Notes: generated by a model not told the origin, from the letters alone. A stretch of DNA of 64,000 nucleotides from Lysobacter helvus (GCF_018406645.1 NZ_AP024546.1:2914001-2978000), one strand, 5' to 3'. Counted from the stretch's first letter, positions 13,251-20,348 are shown. Translations and numbers: made by a program.

Positions 13251-13908
13251 GCGGACCGTCCTTGCCGCCGAGCGAATCGCGCAGCGCCTTGATCGCGCGA
13301 TGTGCGGCGACCTTCAGCGAACCGATGCTTTGCTGGCTTTGCGTGGAGGCTTCGGACAACGAGAGATCGCGCAGGTGCAGCAGGCGCACCGCTTCGCGCT
13401 GGCGCGGCGACAGTTCGTCCACGGCATCGTGCAGGGCACGCGCGGCGTGCGCGCGTTCGGTGCTGGCTTCGGGGCCGGGTGCGTCGTCTTCGAAGGGCTC
13501 GAAGGGATCGTCGGACAACAGTTCGCGTTCGATGCGGCGCGACCGGCTGCGCAGCATGTCGATGCAACGCCGCGTGGCGATGGTGCTGAGCCAGGGCTTG
13601 AACGGACGCGCGCGTTCCCAGGTGTGGCGGATGTCGTGGACGACCAACAGGATCTCCTGCACCGCGTCCTCGGTTTCGTCGCGGCCCAGGTAACGGGCCG
13701 CGATCGCGCGCAGGTACGGCGTGATGTCGATGAGCAAGGCGTGGTACGCGTCGCGGTCGCCGTCCTGCGCGCGCGTCATCAGTGCCGCCCAGGCCGGGCC
13801 GGAGTCGGCCGGCGCGGTGCGGCTGGCGACGCCCTGGTTGGCGGCTTCCGGCTCGAGCATCGCGCGGGGCGGCTCCGGTCGCGGGAACGGGAGGATCGCG
13901 GCGATCAT
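13243..13908 (-). CDS. ECF-type RNA polymerase sigma factor (SigF-like)
   Basis: This 221-residue group IV sigma factor has a region 2 (AYHALLIDITPYLRAIAARYLG, then EDAVQEILLVVHDIRHTW, and the DNA-melting helix PFKPWLSTIATRRCIDMLR). Its region 4 is a helix-turn-helix (LSPRQREAVRLLHLRDLSLSEAS...SIGSLKVAAHRAIKALR). The partner encoded next door is NrsF, the anti-sigma of SigF-type ECF factors in Caulobacter. I therefore infer control by metal or oxidative stress. It follows doxX by 34 bases and probably activates the promoter upstream of bufA. The extended N-terminus (about 40 residues before region 2) is of uncertain start. Confidence 0.9.
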   Translation of the reverse strand: MIAAILPFPRPEPPRAMLEPEAANQGVASRTAPADSGPAWAALMTRAQDGDRDAYHALLIDITPYLRAIAARYLGRDETEDAVQEILLVVHDIRHTWERARPFKPWLSTIATRRCIDMLRSRSRRIERELLSDDPFEPFEDDAPGPEASTERAHAARALHDAVDELSPRQREAVRLLHLRDLSLSEASTQSQQSIGSLKVAAHRAIKALRDSLGGKDGPHG

Positions 13909-13942
13909 GCGACGGACCGGGGCGCAGGGGAAGCGTGGCGCA

Positions 13943-14476
13943 TCAGGCCGCGCGGAAGCGGCGCGCTACCAGGTGGTCGAGCGAGAAGACGCCGGGGCCG
14001 CGCGCCATCAGGTACAGCATCAGCGCGGCCCACAGGCCGTGGGTCGGGTACGCGTCGGGATACACGAAGATCTCGATCACCAGCGTCATGCCGAGCAGCG
14101 CGAGCGCGGAGAAGCGCGTGGCCAGGCCGAGCAGCAGCAGGACGGGGAACACGTGCTCCGCCGTGGCGGCCATCACCGCGGCGAGGTCCGGCGGCAGGAA
14201 CGGCAGGGCGTAGTCGGTGCGGAACAGTTCGAGCGCGTTCTCCGACAGGTGCGGCACGCCGGGTTGGAACGTCAAGCCGATGGGATCGGCGACGAAGCCT
14301 TCCACCTTCGTCTGCCCCGACACCCAGAACGTCACCGCGAGCGAGAACCGCGCGAGGAACGCGATGAAGCTGTGCGGGATGCGCGAGAACAGCGCGATCG
14401 CCTGGTCGATGCGGCGTGCGATCGCATGGAGGAAGGACGGGCGCGTGTGCGCGTTCGCGGCGAGCGTGGCATGCAT
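13943..14476 (-). CDS. DoxX family membrane protein (BufD-like)
   Basis: This 177-residue integral membrane protein of the DoxX family has about four helices. The conserved segment ARFSLAVTFWVSGQTKVEGF is followed by LAAVMAATAEHVFPVLLLLGLATRFSALALLGMTLVIEIFVYP. DoxX-like proteins are regularly the fourth member of bufferin operons, where they are thought to carry out an electron-transfer or redox step at the membrane. That role is inferred. It lies one base after the bufC stop, so it is translationally coupled. Confidence 0.9.
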   Translation of the reverse strand: MHATLAANAHTRPSFLHAIARRIDQAIALFSRIPHSFIAFLARFSLAVTFWVSGQTKVEGFVADPIGLTFQPGVPHLSENALELFRTDYALPFLPPDLAAVMAATAEHVFPVLLLLGLATRFSALALLGMTLVIEIFVYPDAYPTHGLWAALMLYLMARGPGVFSLDHLVARRFRAA

Positions 14477-14477
14477 G

Positions 14478-15239
14478 TCAGGACTCCGGGTGGAAAGCGA
14501 CGACGAGGCCGTGGCGCAGCAGCACCGCGAACAACGCGGCTTCGTCGGCGTGGCGCGCCAGGGCGCGGGCTTGTGCGAAGGCGGCGCCCAGCGGCAGGCC
14601 GAGCCGCAGGGCGTCGAGGAGAGCCGTCGCGCCTGCAGGCAGCGCGGCCACGTGCACGTCGAAGTGCGGGCGCGTCACGAGGATTTCTTCAGGCTGCGCG
14701 ATGTCGATGTGCGCAAGTGAAGGCGCGACGTCCTCCTGGTGCGCGGCCCAGATCGCATGCGCCGCATGGCGCGCGCGGAACCACGTGCAGGCCGGGTGCA
14801 GCGCGACGCGGGCGTTGGCGAGTTGCTCCGGGTTCGCGCACAACGCGAGGAACTCCGCGTCCGCGACCGGTTGCGCATCGGCGGCGTGGTACGCGCGGAT
14901 GCGCAGCGCTTCGATGCGTGCGACGTCGGCCAGGTACGGCACCTGCGCCGCGGGCGCGAAGGTCGCGATGGCAGCGGGAAATTCGAACGCGTACTCGGTG
15001 AGCACCGGCGTGCGCGGCGGCGACGCCAGCACGCAGGCACGCGCCATCGCGCGAAAGAACGCTTCACCGACGAGCGCTTGCGTGACCGGGAACGACGCCG
15101 CCAACGCATCGACGAGCGTCGCGACGAAGGTAATGCGATGCACGGCGAAGCGGCGCGCGGCATCGTGGCCACGCACACCGCCGGGTGCCGGCGCGGCAGG
15201 GGAGGTGAGGGCGTGCGCGAAAGCGGCGTGGACGTTCAT
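14478..15239 (-). CDS. bufC: BufC-like DUF2063 protein, partner of the DUF692 enzyme
   Basis: This is a 253-residue protein with the N-terminal DUF2063 DNA-binding-like fold (RITFVATLVDALAASFPVTQALVGEAFFRAMARACV), followed by the FPAAIATFAPAAQVPYLADVARIE segment typical of the family. Such proteins bind the leader of the precursor peptide and present it to the multinuclear iron enzyme. The ATG at 15239 overlaps the bufB stop (ATGA). The frame continues upstream, but that part is antisense-like shadow. Substrate presentation is known for the family and is not shown here. Confidence 0.9.
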   Translation of the reverse strand: MNVHAAFAHALTSPAAPAPGGVRGHDAARRFAVHRITFVATLVDALAASFPVTQALVGEAFFRAMARACVLASPPRTPVLTEYAFEFPAAIATFAPAAQVPYLADVARIEALRIRAYHAADAQPVADAEFLALCANPEQLANARVALHPACTWFRARHAAHAIWAAHQEDVAPSLAHIDIAQPEEILVTRPHFDVHVAALPAGATALLDALRLGLPLGAAFAQARALARHADEAALFAVLLRHGLVVAFHPES

Positions 15240-16132
15240 GCGCAGCAGGCCGTGTCGTGCCACGCGTGGTCGATCAACGCCTGCGCGTGATGGGCCTCGG
15301 CGCGCAGCGTGGCGTACTCCGGAACATGCGTGTCCCATTCGATGAGCGTCGGTACGGGGCCGATGCGCGCAAGCAGGTTCGAATACAGCGCCCACACCGT
15401 CGGTGCGACCGGCGAGCCGTGGTCGTCGATCAGCAGCGTGTCGCCGCCGTCATCCTGCACCACGGCATGGCCCGCCAGGTGCACCTGCTGCACGGCCTGC
15501 AGCGGCAGCGCGTCGAGGTACGCGCTCGCATCGTGCCCGTTGTTGCTGCATGAGACGTGGACGTTGTTGATGTCGAGCAGCAGCGCGCAACCGGTGCGGC
15601 GCACGATCTGCGCGAGGAAGTCGGGTTCTTCGAACGTGCTGCGTTCGAATTCGAGGTACGTGCTGGGGTTTTCCAGCAGCAGTCGGCGGCCCAGACGCAA
15701 CTGCACTTCATCGATGTGCGCGCACACGCGGGCGAGCGTGGCCGCGTCGTAGCACAGCGGCAGCAGGTCGTTGAAGAAGCGCCCGTCGTGCGTGGACCAG
15801 GCCAGGTGTTCGGAATACACCGCGGCGTCGTGGCGGCGCAGCAGCGTGGCGATGCGGGCCAGGTGCGCGGCGTCGGGCGGCGTGGCGCCGCCGAGCGACA
15901 GGCCGACGCCATGCACGCTGATCGGCGCGCGCGCACGCAGGGCCGACAATTGCGCATGCGGCAGGCCGCCGGCGCCCAGATAATTTTCCGCATGCACTTC
16001 GAAGAAGGCTGGCGGTGCGTCGTCCGCCTCGATCGCATCGAAGTGTCGCGGCTTGAACCCGATGCCGGCCCGCGCGGGCAGGCCGGCATCGGCGACATCG
16101 CCGGTAGGGAAGGGGGCATGCAGGTGGGTCAC
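15236..16132 (-). CDS. bufB: BufB-like DUF692 multinuclear iron oxidase (MNIO)
   Basis: This 298-residue TIM-barrel enzyme of the DUF692/MNIO family modifies cysteines of a ribosomal peptide using iron and O2. Conserved pieces are AGIGFKPRHFDAI, the metal-ligand motifs ISVHGVGLSLGG and YSEHLAWS, LLLENPSTYLEF, and LLDINNVHVSCSNNG. The substrate is presumably the BufA peptide encoded just upstream. In the related Caulobacter system the cysteines become thiooxazoles that bind copper. It starts 40 bases after bufA and overlaps bufC by 4 bases. The enzyme family is certain; the product chemistry is inferred. Confidence 0.93.
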   Translation of the reverse strand: MTHLHAPFPTGDVADAGLPARAGIGFKPRHFDAIEADDAPPAFFEVHAENYLGAGGLPHAQLSALRARAPISVHGVGLSLGGATPPDAAHLARIATLLRRHDAAVYSEHLAWSTHDGRFFNDLLPLCYDAATLARVCAHIDEVQLRLGRRLLLENPSTYLEFERSTFEEPDFLAQIVRRTGCALLLDINNVHVSCSNNGHDASAYLDALPLQAVQQVHLAGHAVVQDDGGDTLLIDDHGSPVAPTVWALYSNLLARIGPVPTLIEWDTHVPEYATLRAEAHHAQALIDHAWHDTACCA

Positions 16133-16172
16133 CGGCGATCTCCAGCGTTGGAACGAATGCGTGGTGCGCGAC

Positions 16173-16502
16173 TTACTTGGCGTCGGCCTTCATCGGCTTG
16201 AACGCGGCGAGCTGGCCGAAGCCGGTGGGCGAGGACTTCGACGCCGTGGTCTTGCAGGTGCCGGCGGGCACGTACATCCACTGGTTCGCCGAGTAATCCA
16301 TCTTCGAAGAACCGGCGCAGGTGGTGCCGGGGCCGGCGGCGCAGTCGTTCTTGCCGGCGAGCGCGACGCCGAAACACTTTTCCTTGCCGGCGGCGGAGGC
16401 CTTCGCCTTGTCGGGGGCGGGGGAAGCGGCGGCAGACAGCGCGGCGCCGAGCGCGGCAACGAGGGCGAGGGCGGGCAGGGCGGACGGGATGCGGGTCGTC
16501 AT
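16173..16502 (-). CDS. bufA: BufA, bufferin precursor peptide (DUF2282)
   Basis: This 109-residue exported precursor of the DUF2282 family has a Sec-type signal peptide at residues 1-27 (cleavage after an AAA-S-like site). The mature part carries the family pattern [14 protein letters not shown]...TTCAGSS...WMYVPAGTC, with four cysteines at 43, 54, 62 and 83. These are the expected sites of oxidative modification by BufB/BufC and of copper binding. About 26 residues follow the last Cys and end in KPMKADAK. It is the first gene of the six-gene operon and has an ECF-like promoter about 70 bases upstream. Confidence 0.92.
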   Translation of the reverse strand: MTTRIPSALPALALVAALGAALSAAASPAPDKAKASAAGKEKCFGVALAGKNDCAAGPGTTCAGSSKMDYSANQWMYVPAGTCKTTASKSSPTGFGQLAAFKPMKADAK

Positions 16503-16570
16503 GGGAAGTCTCCTGGGTGGTCGGGATGGAGGGCTGGCGGAAAAGGGCCAGCGGCCTCACGAAGGAAGAC

Positions 16571-16595
16571 TTCGGACGTCGGGCGGAAAAGTTAC
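16571..16595 (-). promoter_or_regulatory. Putative ECF sigma promoter of the bufferin operon
   Basis: Read on the minus strand, GTAAC (16595-16591) and CGAA (16574-16571) are separated by exactly 16 bases. This resembles the GTAAC(C)-N16-CGAA pattern I recall for SigF-type ECF promoters of Caulobacter. The -10 element lies about 70 bases upstream of the bufA ATG. The match is visible in the sequence. The assignment to the sigma factor encoded in the same operon is inference. Confidence 0.6.
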
Positions 16596-16670
16596 ATGGC
16601 GTGTGCGGCACGGCCCTTGCAAAGGCGCGACCGGGGGCGCACGTCGAAGGGAGATCGACTGGAGACTTCG

Positions 16671-17786
16671 ATGAAATCCCTCGGCTCACGCGCACGCGGT
16701 GCGCGGCTTGAACGCATGCGGGCGTCGCCACAATGGCGCGGCGAGACGTTCCGCAACGTGCGTCCGGTGTTGCCCGGATTGCGCGACCCGGCGGCACGCA
16801 TGCCGACCATCCGCGAATTCCTGTGCGGCGGCGAACATCGCGTTCCCGCGAACCCCTTGCCGTCGTTGGATCCACGCGATGCATGGCAACGCACACCCGA
16901 CAGCGGCTTGCGCGCGACGTGGCTCGGGCATTCGACGATGCTGCTCGAGATCGGCGGACTGCGCGTGCTGACGGATCCGGTGTGGGGCCCGCGTGCATCG
17001 CCGTCGCGTTACGCAGGGCCGAAAAGGTTCCAGCCGGTGCCCGTGTCGTTGCGCGAAATGCCGCCGATCGACCTCGTCATCGTGTCGCACGATCACTACG
17101 ACCATCTCGACTACCCGACGATCCGTGCACTCGCCAAGCGCGACGTGCCGTTCGTGACGTCGCTGGGCGTCGGCGCGCACCTGGAAGCCTGGGGCGTGCA
17201 ACCCGAACGCATCACCGAACTCGACTGGTGGGAATCGCATCGCGTGCCCGGCACCGAGGTCGTCGTCACCGCGACGCCGTCGCAGCATTTCTCCGGACGT
17301 GGCTTGAAGGATCGCAACGCGACATTGTGGTCGTCGATCGTGGTGCAGTCCGATCGCCACACCGTGTTCTTCAGCGGCGACACCGGCCTGACGACGGAAT
17401 ACGCACGGATCCGCGAACGCTTCGGCCCGTTCGACCTGGCGATGCTGGAAGTGGGCGCGTTCCATCCTGCGTGGGGCGACGTGCACCTGGGCCCCGACAA
17501 CGCGATGGAAGCGCTGGCGCTGCTCGGCAATCCCGCGTTCCTGCCGGTGCACTGGGGCACGTTCGCGCTGGCGATGCATCCGTGGGACCAGCCGGTGGAG
17601 CGCCTGCTGGAACTGGCGCCGTCGCGCGACGTGCAATTGATCCTGCCGCGGCTTGGTGAAGCGGTGGAGCCGGTGCAGGGCGCGCGCGTCGCGCCGTGGT
17701 GGCGCGGCGTGGATGCGGGTGCGGTGCCGGTGGTGCAGGAGGAGGACGAAGCCTTGCCGGCGGAGATGCCGTTTCCGATCGATTGA
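16671..17786 (+). CDS. MBL-fold metallohydrolase (NAPE-PLD/UlaG-like)
   Basis: This 371-residue metallo-beta-lactamase-fold hydrolase has the zinc-binding signature SHDHYDHLD (about residue 144). Upstream is the typical LGHSTMLLEIGGLRVLTDPVWGPRASP, and downstream are SGDTGLTTEYARI and LPVHWGTFALAMHPW. These features group it with the N-acylphosphatidylethanolamine-phospholipase-D-like branch of beta-lactamase-like proteins. The substrate is unknown. The ATG follows a GGAG ribosome-binding site. The gene is divergent from bufA and shares a 168-base intergenic region, but a shared role is not evident. Confidence 0.85.
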   Translation: MKSLGSRARGARLERMRASPQWRGETFRNVRPVLPGLRDPAARMPTIREFLCGGEHRVPANPLPSLDPRDAWQRTPDSGLRATWLGHSTMLLEIGGLRVLTDPVWGPRASPSRYAGPKRFQPVPVSLREMPPIDLVIVSHDHYDHLDYPTIRALAKRDVPFVTSLGVGAHLEAWGVQPERITELDWWESHRVPGTEVVVTATPSQHFSGRGLKDRNATLWSSIVVQSDRHTVFFSGDTGLTTEYARIRERFGPFDLAMLEVGAFHPAWGDVHLGPDNAMEALALLGNPAFLPVHWGTFALAMHPWDQPVERLLELAPSRDVQLILPRLGEAVEPVQGARVAPWWRGVDAGAVPVVQEEDEALPAEMPFPID

Positions 17787-17885
17787 ACGCGCCGGCAAAT
17801 GCCACACCAGCGTTGATCATTCGACGCGGCCAGCGCAGCGCTTCGACGCGGATGCGTGCGTCGCGAGCCGGAGGATCAGACAAAG

Positions 17886-17916
17886 AAAAACCCCCGAAGA
17901 TTTTCATCTTCGGGGG
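17886..17916 (-). terminator. Intrinsic terminator after tRNA-Glu
   Basis: On the minus strand an 11-bp perfect stem (arms 17891-17901 and 17906-17916) closes a GAAA tetraloop and is followed by TTTTT. It lies just downstream of the tRNA-Glu 3' end, so it should end the tRNA-Ala/tRNA-Glu transcript. Confidence 0.9.
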
Positions 17917-17923
17917 TTTCGTT

Positions 17924-17999
17924 TGGCGTCCCCACGGGGATTCGAACCCCGGTCGCTACCGTGAAAGGGTAATGTCCTAGGCCTCTAGACGATGGGGAC
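17924..17999 (-). tRNA. tRNA-Glu(TTC)
   Basis: This is a 76-base cloverleaf including an encoded CCA. The 7-bp acceptor stem is GTCCCCA/TGGGGAC and the T arm contains GGTTCGAATCC. The anticodon loop is CTTTCAC with anticodon TTC (bases 17963-17965). It is downstream of tRNA-Ala on the same strand and probably transcribed with it. Confidence 0.96.
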
Positions 18000-18034
18000 G
18001 TGTAGCGTTATCCAGCGATTTGATACGAAAAACT

Positions 18035-18110
18035 TGGTGGAGCCAGCCGGGATCGAACCGGCGACCTCCTGCATGCCATGCAGGCGCTCTCCCAGCTGAG
18101 CTATGGCCCC
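18035..18110 (-). tRNA. tRNA-Ala(GGC)
   Basis: This is a 76-base cloverleaf with encoded CCA. It begins GGGGCCATAGCTCAGCTGGG. The anticodon loop ATGGCAT is closed by CCTGC/GCAGG and gives anticodon GGC (18075-18077). The T arm is GCCGGTTCGATCCCGGC. It sits 35 bases upstream of tRNA-Glu in transcription order. Confidence 0.96.
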
Positions 18111-18545
18111 ACGGCTGGAAAGGCGGCAAGTCTAGGGGCGCGCTTGGGGAGCGTCAACCCTTGTTTTGCATTCGAGTGAAGTTCGTTGTGTGTGGGCGCG
18201 GAAATGCGTGTCGGGGTTCGCGTGCGCGGGACGGATTTTTTCGCCGATCTCGTGCGCGAATCGGGCTGCATGGTGTGCGCGGTTGTCGTCGGCGTTGCGA
18301 GTCGACGACTGCGCATCGAACTTCGTAACGCAGTTACGCGCCGCGTTGTGCAGATCGGCGCACTGGAATGCCGACGTTGCGCTGAGCGCCATGCCATCAA
18401 TCGAATCAGCGTGGGCGACGGCGGAGGTGTTCGCACTGAACGGGATGCCTGGGAGCTGCCCAGGTCCGGCGCACCGGGAGAGGCGGCTCCTAGGACCGGG
18501 CTGGGACCCAGGAGCAAGCCGAACCCTCCCGAATGCTTATAGGAC
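18111..18545. other. Intergenic region upstream of tRNA-Ala, no convincing gene
   Basis: Several open frames cross this stretch on both strands, but none has a plausible start site, recognisable domain or natural composition. Part of it should hold the promoter of the tRNA transcript. A short hairpin with CCTGGG/CCCAGG arms lies at 18448-18464. The right end abuts the dif-like repeat at 18546-18573. Confidence 0.4.
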
Positions 18546-18555
18546 ATGTCCCGTA

Positions 18556-18573
18556 AGATGCATTATGCGCACT
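18556..18573 (+). repeat. Left dif-like direct repeat (candidate att site)
   Basis: This is the first copy of the 18-bp repeat. Taken as a 28-base Xer site (18546-18573) it reads as an 11-base arm ending CCCGTAA, spacer GATGCA, and arm TTATGCGCACT. The right arm agrees at 10 of 11 bases with the dif XerC arm. The left arm agrees at about 7 of 11 with the XerD arm. Confidence 0.6.
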
Positions 18574-18819
18574 CGGACAGATGGCGGCTTTGGTCAAAAG
18601 ATAGCTCTGCATCTGGCCTATCCTCTTGAATCGCTTGAGGTTTCGTCCTTGGAAACCCGTGGCGAACTCGGAACGGCCTCTTTTCCGTTGAGGCCGGTGA
18701 ACGCCGCCATCATCGTCCACTTTGCGCAGAAGCGTCCAACCCCACGAAGTGACGGCTGGGCGGCTTCGTGGAATTCTGGCCCGGGCAACGTCCGACCCGG
18801 CCACGGCACCGAGATGTGA
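18565..18819 (+). CDS. Possible small protein beginning inside the dif-like repeat
   Basis: This is an 84-residue open frame whose ATG lies within the repeat. Its TGA overlaps the ATG of the next gene (TGATG), so it could be translationally coupled to it. The product (MRTRTDGGFGQKIALHL...) has no recognisable domain and no clear ribosome-binding site, and the reverse strand is also open. I list it because of the stop-start overlap, but it may not be a gene. Confidence 0.2.
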   Translation: MRTRTDGGFGQKIALHLAYPLESLEVSSLETRGELGTASFPLRPVNAAIIVHFAQKRPTPRSDGWAASWNSGPGNVRPGHGTEM

Positions 18820-19373
18820 TGAAGAAAAAAGAACGCGGAATGCGACGACGCCCGAGTGACCTGGTGGCGCGACTGCGCGACCACGTTTCGCTCCTGAAGG
18901 AGTACCGGGACCGTGCCCCAACCGATGCGCGGTTCTACGGTGAGGTCGCTGCAAAGCTGCGAATTCTCGTCTGCCGATTCGGTAGCAATGTGCCGTTGCT
19001 GACTGACCTATTGGCGCACTACGACTATCCCGCATGGATTCACACCGGGCAGCACACGCTCACGCTGCCCGAATACCTAAACTCCCCGGCGGTGCAACGA
19101 CTGAAACCACTCGGGACCATGCCGGATGGCCGTGCCACAGGATTCGAGTCGAACCACATTTCAAAGGTCAATTTCATCCGCGCATGGGCTGAGCAGGCGG
19201 GCGCTGCACACGAAGACTGGGAGATTGAAAGCTGGCTCGACACCCTGTTCGAACTACGCGAACGGAAGATCACTGACGGCCACAGCTCGACTCTGATCGG
19301 CATCGCGGACGACGTGCTTGCACTCGCGACGAGATTCCTCGATAGCGACTATCACGACACTTGGATCGACTAG
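18819..19373 (+). CDS. Hypothetical protein in the dif-bounded element
   Basis: This 184-residue, mostly helical and soluble-looking protein is one I do not recognise. A basic N-terminus (MKKKERGMRRRPSDLVARLRDHVSLLKEYRD) is followed by KLRILVCRFGSNVPLLTDLLAHY, and a C-terminal half with WAEQAGAAHEDWEIESWLDTLFELRE. There is no signal peptide or membrane helix. The composition is natural and the codon use is less GC-biased than neighbouring chromosomal genes, which fits transfer with the element. An alternative start is the ATG at 18840. It is the largest gene in the element. Confidence 0.6.
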   Translation: MKKKERGMRRRPSDLVARLRDHVSLLKEYRDRAPTDARFYGEVAAKLRILVCRFGSNVPLLTDLLAHYDYPAWIHTGQHTLTLPEYLNSPAVQRLKPLGTMPDGRATGFESNHISKVNFIRAWAEQAGAAHEDWEIESWLDTLFELRERKITDGHSSTLIGIADDVLALATRFLDSDYHDTWID

Positions 19374-19441
19374 CGAAAAAGCCGGCCGCTAGCGCGGGCG
19401 CCGGTCCAAACCGCTGGAGAAAGCGGACGTCCCGAGGCGAA

Positions 19442-19469
19442 TGACCGCTTTCGGCCAGAAGCGGACATT
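19442..19469 (-). repeat. 28-bp palindromic repeat, copy 1
   Basis: This 28-base unit folds on itself (CCGCTT paired with AAGCGG). It is a near-identical inverted copy of 19919-19946, with about two differences. Both copies share the ends TGACCGCTT and AAGCGGACATT in opposite orientation. Such short palindromes are dispersed in Xanthomonadaceae genomes and resemble REP elements. Confidence 0.6.
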
Positions 19470-19482
19470 CGCTAGCCCTAAG

Positions 19483-19806
19483 TCAAACCGGCTCGCCACG
19501 CCGATCGCAGGGTGCGTCAACGTCTGCTCCGCAGTTGGGGCAAACCCTGTTGTTGCGCAAAGCAGGAAGGTTGAACGCAACGTTGAACACGTGACGCTGC
19601 CCAAAAATGGCATGGCACTTTGGGCAGTCAACAAGCCAGACGACATAGAGCAAAGGGGCCATGACGCCCAGCATCAACGGGATGCTCACCCACGCCCATT
19701 CGGCATCACGTGCAAATTGGTAGATCGCAACAAGGGAAACGAGGAACACAACCGCCACGGTGAGGGCTCTTGTGACTTTGCGTCGCACTACCTGGCGAAT
19801 TGTCAT
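19483..19806 (-). CDS. Small membrane protein with a zinc-ribbon-like tail
   Basis: This 107-residue protein has two hydrophobic helices (about residues 14-30 and 38-58), then a cytoplasmic tail with two CxxC pairs (CPKCHAIFG and CPNCGADVDAPC) that could hold a zinc ion. There is no known family I can name. It lies within the dif-bounded element, framed by inverted copies of a 28-bp palindrome at 19442-19469 and 19919-19946. The membrane helices and paired CxxC motifs argue that it is a real gene. Its role is unknown. Confidence 0.55.
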   Translation of the reverse strand: MTIRQVVRRKVTRALTVAVVFLVSLVAIYQFARDAEWAWVSIPLMLGVMAPLLYVVWLVDCPKCHAIFGQRHVFNVAFNLPALRNNRVCPNCGADVDAPCDRRGEPV

Positions 19807-19918
19807 GCGGGCTCTTTCGGAGGCTAGGACTTGTTTGCGCGGTTGAGCTTATGCAAGCCGAATCCAGCAAACAAGGCGTCATACGACCGGTTCGCAAGCG
19901 CCCTCGACCGTCGGACCT

Positions 19919-19946
19919 AATGTCCGCTTTGGGTCGAAAGCGGTCA
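19919..19946 (+). repeat. 28-bp palindromic repeat, copy 2
   Basis: This is the inverted partner of 19442-19469. It begins AATGTCCGCTTTGGG and ends AAAGCGGTCA. The two copies bracket the zinc-ribbon gene with gaps of 13 and 112 bases. Confidence 0.6.
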
Positions 19947-20056
19947 GCAGGAATGATTCGACCGCAGCGGAAGTTCGCCTGCGCGGGTCCGACCGCCAGA
20001 GCAAAGCGGGCCATCCATGGCCCTTCCCCGCAGGGCTCCGCCCTGCACCCGAGGGC

Positions 20057-20101
20057 GGCGGGGATTGCGTGCCGCCTTGGGGCGGCACGCATCGCCCCGC
20101 C
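20057..20101. other. Long GC-rich hairpin inside the element
   Basis: Arms 20057-20076 and 20081-20101 are nearly perfect inverted repeats (GGCGGGG...GTGCCGCC and its complement) around a TTGG loop. The surrounding 19807-20114 stretch has no convincing gene. The stem is far longer than a terminator stem and has no T run. Filamentous-phage intergenic regions carry such hairpins as packaging or replication-origin structures. That comparison is inference. Confidence 0.55.
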
Positions 20102-20114
20102 GCGATTCGTGCGT

Positions 20115-20348
20115 TTACGCAATGCCTCCCGGGGCTAGGCGACAACAATTGCCAGCTTCCTCGGCCACAACCTCAAACCTAGCGGCCTCCACTAGCGCAG
20201 AGAAGCGATCGAGCTTCTCCCGGATGCGCGCACCGAACTCGTCACGCTCGTCGTCCGTCAGCGCGTTCTGCGCCCGCGTGTAAGCATCCAGCAGCGCCTG
20301 GCACACAACGAGCTTCTCGCCAGCACACGCCCAGGTCACGGTGAGCAT
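20115..20348 (-). CDS. Hypothetical small protein of the element
   Basis: This 77-residue, charged, probably alpha-helical protein (ALLDAYTRAQNALTDDERDEFGARIREKLDRFSALVEAARFEVVAEEAG) has no recognised domain. Its start lies inside the end of the preceding minus-strand gene (13-base overlap), so the two probably form a small operon. Its amphipathic helices suggest protein-protein contact. I cannot assign a function. Confidence 0.5.
   Translation of the reverse strand: MLTVTWACAGEKLVVCQALLDAYTRAQNALTDDERDEFGARIREKLDRFSALVEAARFEVVAEEAGNCCRLAPGGIA

Noticed and set aside
18101-18547. Open frames on both strands between tRNA-Ala and the dif-like repeat (up to 148 codons), one of which runs into the tRNA.
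   Set aside because: The composition is unnatural, there is no ribosome-binding site, and one frame overlaps the tRNA gene. No domain is visible.
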